This document shows, piece by piece, positions 7,326 through 11,663 of a DNA stretch of 11,663 nucleotides. This DNA comes from Anaerolineae bacterium. Lineage in GTDB: Bacteria > Chloroflexota > Anaerolineae > DUEN01. The notes under the pieces were generated by a model. That model saw nothing but the letters and a program-made list of their open reading frames with translations. It ran no database searches and was not told the origin of the DNA. The stretch spans positions 1-11,663 of the forward strand of contig JAGHDS010000127.1 of assembly GCA_021159845.1 (NCBI GenBank). Direction: 5' to 3'. The position numbers were made by a program, and so were the translations under genes. The stretch's first letter is position 1, and each line of letters opens with the position of its first letter.

Positions 7326-8759
7326 ATGAGGACTCGCATACGAGTGTGGGTGACGTTAGGTTTGCTGGCTATGCTGATGTTGGTTGGGGGAATTCCTCAG
7401 GTGCAGGCGGACACCCCCTCGCCGGAGCTCACGGTGTATAACCAGGACCTTGCTCTGGTTCGAGACCCGCGTGTGTTGGATCTGCAGGCTGGCATCAATC
7501 AGGTCGCGATCAGCAACGTGGCTGCTCAGATCGACCCGACCAGTGTGCATTTCCGCTCTTTGACCGATCCTGAGGGCACGACGGTGCTCGAGCAAAACTT
7601 CGAGTACGACGTCGTCGGGGCCAGCCGGCTGTTGGAGAAGTACGTCGATCAGCCTATCGAGGTGGTCACTGAGGATGGGAGCACCTATTCGGGCCGGCTT
7701 CTAAGCGGGGCTGGTGACATCATCATCCAGGGAGAGAATGGCAGCGTTACCGTGTTGCAGCGTGACCAGATTCGCACCTTCTCCTTCCCCGCTCTGCCGG
7801 AGGGGCTGATCACCCGGCCGACGCTCGTGTGGTTGGTAGATGCTAATAAGCCCGGCCCACACGACGTGGAGATCACCTACCTGACTCATGGGCTTTCCTG
7901 GCACGCGAATTATGTCCTCCTGTTATCGGCCGATGAGACGAACATGGATCTCAACGGGTGGGTGACGCTCGATAATCACAGCGGCGCCGCGTATAGGAAT
8001 GCCCGGCTGAAACTCGTTGCCGGGGATATCCATCAGGTCCCACAGCCGCGTGGTGTGGTGAAGGAGGCCTTAGCCGTACGGACGGCGGCAGCCCCTCAGG
8101 TGGAGGCACGGCCTTTCTTCGAGTACCACTTGTACGAGGTCAAGCGGCCGGTGACCGTCAAGGATAATCAGACCAAGCAGATCGAGTTCGTGCAGGGTAC
8201 GCATGTCCCGGTGACGAAGACGCTGGTCTATGATGGTGCCGGTGGGGGATACTTCCGTGTCAGCGAGCCGATCCTGGACCCAGGATACGGCACATACAGC
8301 AGCTCTAAAGTGTCCGTTATGCTGGAGTTCAAGACAGGGCCCGAGTCTAATCTGGACACTGAGTTACCGCGTGGCGTTGTGCGGGTCTACAAGGCGGATG
8401 TAGATGGAGCCCCTCTGCTGATCGGTGAGGACACGATCGATCATACACCCAAGGGCGAGACCGTTCGCCTGCAGTTGGGCAACGCCTTCGACGTGGTCGG
8501 CGAACGTAAGCAGACGGAGTTTAAGAAGCTCGGCGATCGCACGATCGAGGAGAGCTACGAGATCACGCTGCGCAATCATAAGGAGAAGGATGTCGAGGTG
8601 CAGGTGATTGAGCACCTGTCGCGATGGTCGGAGTGGGAGATCGTGAAGGCGGATCCGGCCGAGTTCACCAAGCTGGATGTCCAGACCATCAAGTGGCAGA
8701 TCAAAGTGCCAGCTAATGGAGAGCGAAAGGTCACGTACACGGTCCGGTATCGTTGGTAG
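7326..8759 (+). CDS. Secreted DUF4139 domain-containing protein
   Basis: The protein has 477 residues and unknown function. The N-terminus is a Sec signal peptide: a basic MRTRIR start, a hydrophobic core at about 7-22 and a probable cut after VQA at 26-28. The start is set by AAGGAGG at 7312-7318, which leaves 7 nt before the ATG at 7326; a GTG in frame at 7320 is too close to the SD. The mature protein reads ELTVYNQDLALVRD near its start, then an ITRPTLVWLVDA stretch and a GLSWHANYVLLLSAD stretch at about 195-209, then GWVTLDNHSGAAYRNARLKLVAGD, all typical of DUF4139. It ends in a beta-sandwich-like region with VTYTVRYRW. It is expected outside the membrane. It lies 115 bp after the methyltransferase and ends at a bidirectional terminator. 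No catalytic motif was seen. Confidence 0.9.
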   Translation: MRTRIRVWVTLGLLAMLMLVGGIPQVQADTPSPELTVYNQDLALVRDPRVLDLQAGINQVAISNVAAQIDPTSVHFRSLTDPEGTTVLEQNFEYDVVGASRLLEKYVDQPIEVVTEDGSTYSGRLLSGAGDIIIQGENGSVTVLQRDQIRTFSFPALPEGLITRPTLVWLVDANKPGPHDVEITYLTHGLSWHANYVLLLSADETNMDLNGWVTLDNHSGAAYRNARLKLVAGDIHQVPQPRGVVKEALAVRTAAAPQVEARPFFEYHLYEVKRPVTVKDNQTKQIEFVQGTHVPVTKTLVYDGAGGGYFRVSEPILDPGYGTYSSSKVSVMLEFKTGPESNLDTELPRGVVRVYKADVDGAPLLIGEDTIDHTPKGETVRLQLGNAFDVVGERKQTEFKKLGDRTIEESYEITLRNHKEKDVEVQVIEHLSRWSEWEIVKADPAEFTKLDVQTIKWQIKVPANGERKVTYTVRYRW

Positions 8760-8782
8760 ATCGGCTGAACTTCTGAAGAAAG

Positions 8783-8820
8783 CGAAGCCCCTCTCCTCGA
8801 AAGGGAGGGGCTTCGTTGTT
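8783..8820. terminator. Bidirectional terminator between convergent genes
   Basis: A perfect 11-bp stem CGAAGCCCCTC (8783-8793) / GAGGGGCTTCG (8805-8815) lies between the convergent DUF4139 and DJ-1-like genes. On the plus strand it is followed by TTGTTGTT, and on the minus strand by CTTTCTTC, so it can serve both genes. Both tails are interrupted T-runs. Confidence 0.8.
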
Positions 8821-8844
8821 GTTCGTTGTAGTTGGGGGAAGCGC

Positions 8845-9351
8845 TTACTCGATGGCCTCGATTAGGGCGTTGGTGAAGGACTCCGCCAAGGTAGAATATT
8901 GGGCCGTGATGAGCTTCTCATCGATCTCCAGTGGCCGACCGGTGTAGGATGCCCCGCCGCGTACGACCCACTCCGCGTATTCAGGAGGGGCCGTTACTTT
9001 CTTCTTATCAAGCAGACCTGCCAGGGCAAGGAGAACCGCCGCATTACCCGTGGCGCCGATCGTCTTGTATTTGACGTCCGAGGCGAACTTGCGAGCCTGG
9101 GGATCATCAAAGTAGATCCGGGCCCCCTCACCGCCCAGGAAGACCACGGCATCGTACTGGTAAGATTTTACCTGATGTAGCCTCGCATCTACGGGCACGG
9201 AAACCCCCTCGCTGGACTCTACCGTGCCGGAAGCGATGGAGGCAACGGATACCTTATGCCCCCGCTCCTCACACATGTGTTTTAGCGTGAGGTACTCGTT
9301 GATGTCGAAATCACGAGGGGGCAGCACGACCAAGATCTTCTTGGAAGCCAT
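8845..9351 (-). CDS. DJ-1/PfpI family protein lacking the nucleophile cysteine
   Basis: The protein has 168 residues and a single-domain flavodoxin-like fold. The start is the ATG at 9351 because GGGAGGTGG ends 7 nt before it; an in-frame ATG 12 codons upstream would include this SD. Family landmarks: KKILVVLPPRDFDINEY at the N-terminus with an acidic residue near 19, VSVASIASG (35-42), YDAVVFLGGEGARIYFDD (66-83) and AGLLDKKKVT (111-120), ending in a helix. In active members a cysteine sits at the nucleophile elbow (AICHG-like). Here that segment reads GATGNA at 99-104, with Gly102 at the cysteine position. The only cysteine is Cys27. It therefore should not work as a protease, glyoxalase or deglycase through that residue; a binding or chaperone role is possible. 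It lies 131 bp downstream of the RdhA-like gene, with its own promoter. Confidence 0.85.
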   Translation of the reverse strand: MASKKILVVLPPRDFDINEYLTLKHMCEERGHKVSVASIASGTVESSEGVSVPVDARLHQVKSYQYDAVVFLGGEGARIYFDDPQARKFASDVKYKTIGATGNAAVLLALAGLLDKKKVTAPPEYAEWVVRGGASYTGRPLEIDEKLITAQYSTLAESFTNALIEAIE

Positions 9352-9443
9352 GGTAGAACCACCTCCCTGATAGTGTTGAGTTGGCAAGAAGCATAAAAGG
9401 GCATCTTCAGGTAACGGGAGTGAAGCTGCTTCGCTTCATCGTT

Positions 9444-9472
9444 ATTGTACGTGATGAGAGGCATTTCTCCAA
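9444..9472 (-). promoter_or_regulatory. Promoter of the DJ-1-like gene
   Basis: On the minus strand TTGGAG (9472-9467), a 17-nt spacer and TACAAT (9449-9444). Transcription would start near 9437, about 86 nt before the start codon. A short dyad TGAAGC / GCTTCA (9421-9426 with 9433-9438) overlaps the start site and could be a 5' hairpin or an operator. Confidence 0.5.
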
Positions 9473-9482
9473 GCGGGTACAC

Positions 9483-10877
9483 TCAGCGCGTCCGACCTCG
9501 CCGACGCGACGATGACTGTTGTTCCTGCTCGGGCAGCCAATCATGTGCGATGCGTGGTGACGGCCACCTTCCGTAAAAGAAATCATCCATAGCCAGCGCG
9601 GCTATGCGGGAGAGCTCAGAGCGGCGAATGGCCATCCGGACCAGATTGTGGGCCAGGGTATCCGGGTGGGAGTAGGGGCATACCCTCATACAGATGGCAC
9701 AGTCCGTCCCTACGGTCGCCCAGTACCGATAGCAGGCCTCCGGGTTGATCTTCCAGCGCACGACTTCCCCCTCTTGTATAGGATCACCCAGGGGAATAGC
9801 TTTGCTGGGGCAATTCTCCGCGCATTTGCGACACCGCAGGCAGAAATCGATCATGCCCGGATCCGGCCGCCGTCCATCCGGCACGAGAGGAAGGTCGGTT
9901 GTGACGACGTTAATGCGCACCCGTGGCCCCAGGTCGGGCGTCATCAGCAGGCCCATACGGCCGATTTCTCCCAGCCCGGCGTCCCAGGCTACTAGCGGCG
10001 CGATCACTCTATAGTTGCCATCGATGTGCGCTCGCGCCGGGTATCCTAACAGGCGGATATATTCGGCTAGCTGGAGGGCTATCCGCGCGGCTTCCAGGTA
10101 CTCCCGGGCCGATTCCATGATCGCCGGTGTCCGGGGGGCTGCGCTGACCATCTCGTAGCTCATCTCCACGGTGAAGGCGATGGCATACTTATGGTTGAGT
10201 GTGATCGGAGCACCGTATACTCCGTCGCCACGACCGATGTGCGTATATAGGTGATAATCGCGTAACTCGGTGATGCCGACATCCCGCGCCCCCCAGTATT
10301 TCGTCAGCTCCTTGATAAACGGTGTGATCGTTTCCGCCGTGACGGGAATGCGCTCCTTTGCCACGGGGCCGTCCACACGGGCGCGCATGGACTCGATCAC
10401 GCGGAAGCTTGCATCGGCCGCAGGGGTGGTCAGCGGATTGTAAAACAGGGCATCCGGTGAGAGCAATCCCGGCCGGGCGCGCAGGCGATCGTCGATCTCC
10501 TTGTTCTCCGGGCGCATAATGTAATAGGCCTGGTACTCCGGCATACCTGGAGAGAGCCGCATACGGGCGAATATGATGTCGCGCTCGTCCACGCGGGTGC
10601 TCGGGAGCCCCATCCGAGGGGCCGGGGTATGACCGGGGTATAAGGCCAGCAGGAGACCAATCGCGGGGATGGCCAGCAGCACTACTTGGGCTATGGCTTG
10701 GAGTGAAACGGGGAGGAGTGTGGTCGCCAGATAGGGTAAGGGAAGCACGATCGCCAGGATCGCCGCGCGTTGAGCCGCCCGCCGTTCGCGTTCTCTCCAG
10801 GACGTGAGGGCGAAGAAGTCGAGGAGGGTGAAAGCCCCCCCTGCCGTGATCCATGTGAGCAGATTAAGCCAGTGCAT
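9483..10877 (-). CDS. Reductive dehalogenase (RdhA)-family corrinoid/iron-sulfur protein with N-terminal membrane helices
   Basis: The protein has 464 residues. RdhA enzymes reductively remove halogens using a corrinoid and two 4Fe-4S clusters. The first cluster motif is CxxCxxCxxxCP (Cys346, 349, 352, 356). The second is CxxCxxxCP (Cys393, 396, 400) with Cys382 nearby. The region AEYIRLLGYPA, then APLVAWDAGLGEIGRMGLL (293-311) and TPDLGPRVRI, is the RdhA corrinoid-domain signature. The start ATG at 10877 has AGAGG 6 nt upstream. There is no Tat signal. Instead three hydrophobic helices fill about 4-26, 38-56 and 59-80, like an RdhB anchor fused in front. Basic residues between helices 1 and 2 (WRERERR) suggest the catalytic part faces the cytoplasm. 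No separate rdhB or rdhC is seen nearby. Family membership is strong; dehalogenation and substrate are not shown. QueG is the nearest alternative but fits poorly. Confidence 0.88.
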   Translation of the reverse strand: MHWLNLLTWITAGGAFTLLDFFALTSWRERERRAAQRAAILAIVLPLPYLATTLLPVSLQAIAQVVLLAIPAIGLLLALYPGHTPAPRMGLPSTRVDERDIIFARMRLSPGMPEYQAYYIMRPENKEIDDRLRARPGLLSPDALFYNPLTTPAADASFRVIESMRARVDGPVAKERIPVTAETITPFIKELTKYWGARDVGITELRDYHLYTHIGRGDGVYGAPITLNHKYAIAFTVEMSYEMVSAAPRTPAIMESAREYLEAARIALQLAEYIRLLGYPARAHIDGNYRVIAPLVAWDAGLGEIGRMGLLMTPDLGPRVRINVVTTDLPLVPDGRRPDPGMIDFCLRCRKCAENCPSKAIPLGDPIQEGEVVRWKINPEACYRYWATVGTDCAICMRVCPYSHPDTLAHNLVRMAIRRSELSRIAALAMDDFFYGRWPSPRIAHDWLPEQEQQSSSRRRGRTR

Positions 10878-10908
10878 GGGTAACCTCTGGGGTGTGATTG
10901 ACACGCAT

Positions 10909-10914
10909 ATTGTA
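10909..10914 (-). promoter_or_regulatory. Extended -10 promoter of the RdhA-like gene
   Basis: On the minus strand TACAAT is preceded by TGC, an extended -10 (TGCTACAAT). The -35 region is weak (around TTTCCC or TTCCCG). Transcription would start near 10902, about 25 nt before the ATG, a normal short leader. No cobalamin riboswitch lies between start site and gene. Confidence 0.45.
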
Positions 10915-11029
10915 GCATGACGATGTCGCCTCGGGAAACCAGGTCTTGGTAGGGAGCCGGGCATTGGTCGCTCTCCTCAGCCAGACTCCATCATGTCCGA
11001 CCCGGCTAAGCTACGGGGCACCGGATTGC

Positions 11030-11035
11030 TATACT
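11030..11035 (+). promoter_or_regulatory. Candidate extended -10 promoter driving the non-coding unit
   Basis: TATACT preceded by TGC (TGCTATACT). No good -35 is visible. It is divergent from the RdhA-like gene and would start transcription near 11042. Confidence 0.4.
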
Positions 11036-11041
11036 CGCGCT

Positions 11042-11326
11042 CGCGATGCTCCTCTCGGAATTCGGCGAGAGTAGGGAAGCTGGAAAATGGAGTCCAGAGT
11101 GGCCCCCTGAGGCAAAGGCGCAAGGGCAGATAGCTATGACGATTGTCCTTCATCTGCCCCCGCGTTGGCACATTCACCCCTCCCCCTCGCGATCGGGCTA
11201 TGTCCCGTTTCACCGTTGAGCGGCTCGTACAAAATCAGGGCAGGAGCCTGGTGGTGGACGTCTGGGACACTCTGGTTCTCGGAGAAGCCGGGGGGCTCCT
11301 CTCACGGGCCGTCCGAGGGATTTTTT
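11042..11326 (+). ncRNA. Putative structured RNA or attenuated leader, unidentified
   Basis: About 285 nt run from a candidate promoter (11030-11035) to a terminator-like end (11278-11326), with no convincing ORF. Internal hairpins are CTCTCG (11052-11057) / CGAGAG (11066-11071) and a perfect 8-bp stem GGGCAGAT (11124-11131) / ATCTGCCC (11152-11159), with GAC-GATT-GTC nested in its loop. I compared it from memory with tmRNA, RNase P RNA, SRP RNA, 6S RNA, T-box and cobalamin riboswitch signatures and saw no match. It may be a stand-alone small RNA, or the leader of the DUF2085 gene that reads on when the terminator is not formed. Existence rests only on promoter plus terminator plus folds. Confidence 0.3.
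11278..11326 (+). terminator. Probable intrinsic terminator upstream of the DUF2085 gene
   Basis: CTCGGA (11278-11283) pairs with TCCGAG (11312-11317), extended by G-T pairs, and encloses an inner AGCC/GGCT hairpin. GGA and six T (11321-11326) follow. The stem is branched and longer than usual, so strength is uncertain. Confidence 0.5.
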
Positions 11327-11356
11327 CAGCACCCAATCCCACGAGCCACCATCAAT

Positions 11357-11384
11357 TTGCAAAGCCCACTTTCGCTCTTATAAT
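11357..11384 (+). promoter_or_regulatory. Sigma70-type promoter of the DUF2085 gene
   Basis: TTGCAA (11357-11362), a 16-nt spacer and a perfect TATAAT (11379-11384). Transcription would start near 11391, leaving about 23 nt to the ATG, with the SD (AGGGGGTGA) inside this short leader. Confidence 0.65.
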
Positions 11385-11413
11385 CGAGCATAGCCCAGGG
11401 GGTGACACACACG

Positions 11414-11663
11414 ATGGATACAAGAACGGAGAGCGGGGCCAATCACACTCCTCTCCCGGGAGCGAGGGAACCCTCATGGCCTCGATCCCAACAATTGCTC
11501 GTCCTGATCTCATTGCTCGTGATCGTGGGGATCATTGCCTTGGCACCAGGGAACCTGCTAGATCGCGCGGATCGTGTCGGCTACGCCGTGTGTCATCAGA
11601 TCCTCGACCGCCGATACGTGATCGGCGGCCGGCCGCTTCCCCTGTGCGCCCGGTGTAGTGGAC
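11414..11663 (+). CDS. DUF2085 family membrane protein (partial, N-terminus only)
   Basis: The first 83 codons are present and the right window edge cuts the gene. The start ATG at 11414 is preceded by AGGGGGTGA, about 9 nt upstream. Residues 1-27 are polar, then a membrane helix runs at about 28-45 (LLVLISLLVIVGIIALAP). The segment VCHQILDRR (59-67) followed by GGRPLPLCARCSG (71-83) is the DUF2085 signature, in which the CHQ and CARC cysteines and histidine are strongly conserved and look like a metal or redox site. The function of the family is unknown. The rest of the protein should hold three or more further helices. Promoter and SD are good and independent of the upstream RNA unit. Confidence 0.85.
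   Translation, partial: MDTRTESGANHTPLPGAREPSWPRSQQLLVLISLLVIVGIIALAPGNLLDRADRVGYAVCHQILDRRYVIGGRPLPLCARCSG

Noticed and set aside
9282..9482. 66-codon minus-strand frame upstream of the DJ-1-like gene
   Set aside because: It overlaps the DJ-1-like gene in another frame, has no SD, contains the DJ-1 promoter and reads as a low-complexity tail.
11124..11159. 8-bp stem GGGCAGAT/ATCTGCCC as an intrinsic terminator
   Set aside because: The loop is 20 nt and no T-run follows on either strand; kept only as part of the putative RNA.
10878..11160. Cobalamin riboswitch upstream of the RdhA-like gene
   Set aside because: A corrinoid enzyme makes it plausible, but no B12-box (AGxCAGGAGACCTGCC-like) or GCCACTG block was found on the minus strand, and the likely start site leaves only 25 nt of leader.
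10977..11213. 78-codon minus-strand frame in the RdhA/DUF2085 gap
   Set aside because: No SD, no recognisable domain, arginine/proline-rich composition typical of non-coding frames, and it overlaps the hairpins at 11052-11159.
11143..11658. 171-codon plus-strand frame at the right end
   Set aside because: It overlaps the DUF2085 gene in the wrong frame and runs through the terminator and promoter at 11278-11384; its sequence resembles no family.
1..11663. Mobile elements, CRISPR arrays, tRNA or rRNA genes
   Set aside because: No transposase or integrase, no paired terminal repeats, no regularly spaced repeats and no tRNA-like fold with a T-arm were seen on either strand.

Overview
The window reads as a piece of a bacterial chromosome, most likely a member of the Chloroflexota (Anaerolineae-like). 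The phylum call is an inference. It rests on a SecA with extra segments I associate with that phylum, on the company of a DUF4139 secreted protein, a DUF2085 membrane protein and a transmembrane RdhA-like protein, and on moderately high GC. No mobile element, CRISPR array, tRNA or rRNA was found.

Layout from left to right. Positions 1-2690 (minus) hold secA, cut at its 3' end by the window edge. It is preceded by an extended -10 promoter and a leader of about 150 nt whose open frame ends right at the secA start codon. A gene-poor stretch of about 750 bp (2691-3438) carries a candidate plus-strand promoter and several hairpins. A broken ClC-type chloride channel/transporter (3439-3879) follows, then a 334 bp gap, then an intact 692-residue ClC protein with CBS and RCK_C (TrkA_C) domains (4214-6292) and a strong intrinsic terminator. 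Next come a class I SAM-dependent methyltransferase (6425-7210) and a secreted DUF4139 protein (7326-8759), which converges on the next minus-strand gene across a bidirectional terminator.

The right part has two minus-strand genes: a DJ-1/PfpI-like protein without the usual elbow cysteine (8845-9351), and upstream of it an RdhA-family corrinoid/iron-sulfur protein (9483-10877). The RdhA-like protein starts with three predicted membrane helices instead of a Tat signal. Divergent from it is a 450 bp non-coding stretch containing a promoter-to-terminator unit of about 285 nt (possible small RNA or attenuated leader), followed by a good sigma70-type promoter and the start of a DUF2085 membrane protein cut by the right edge.

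The genes do not form one pathway. SecA is housekeeping, the ClC pair concerns anion transport, and the most unusual gene is the RdhA-like protein: an apparent RdhB-RdhA-type architecture placed on the cytoplasmic face, with no separate rdhB, rdhC or regulator in view.
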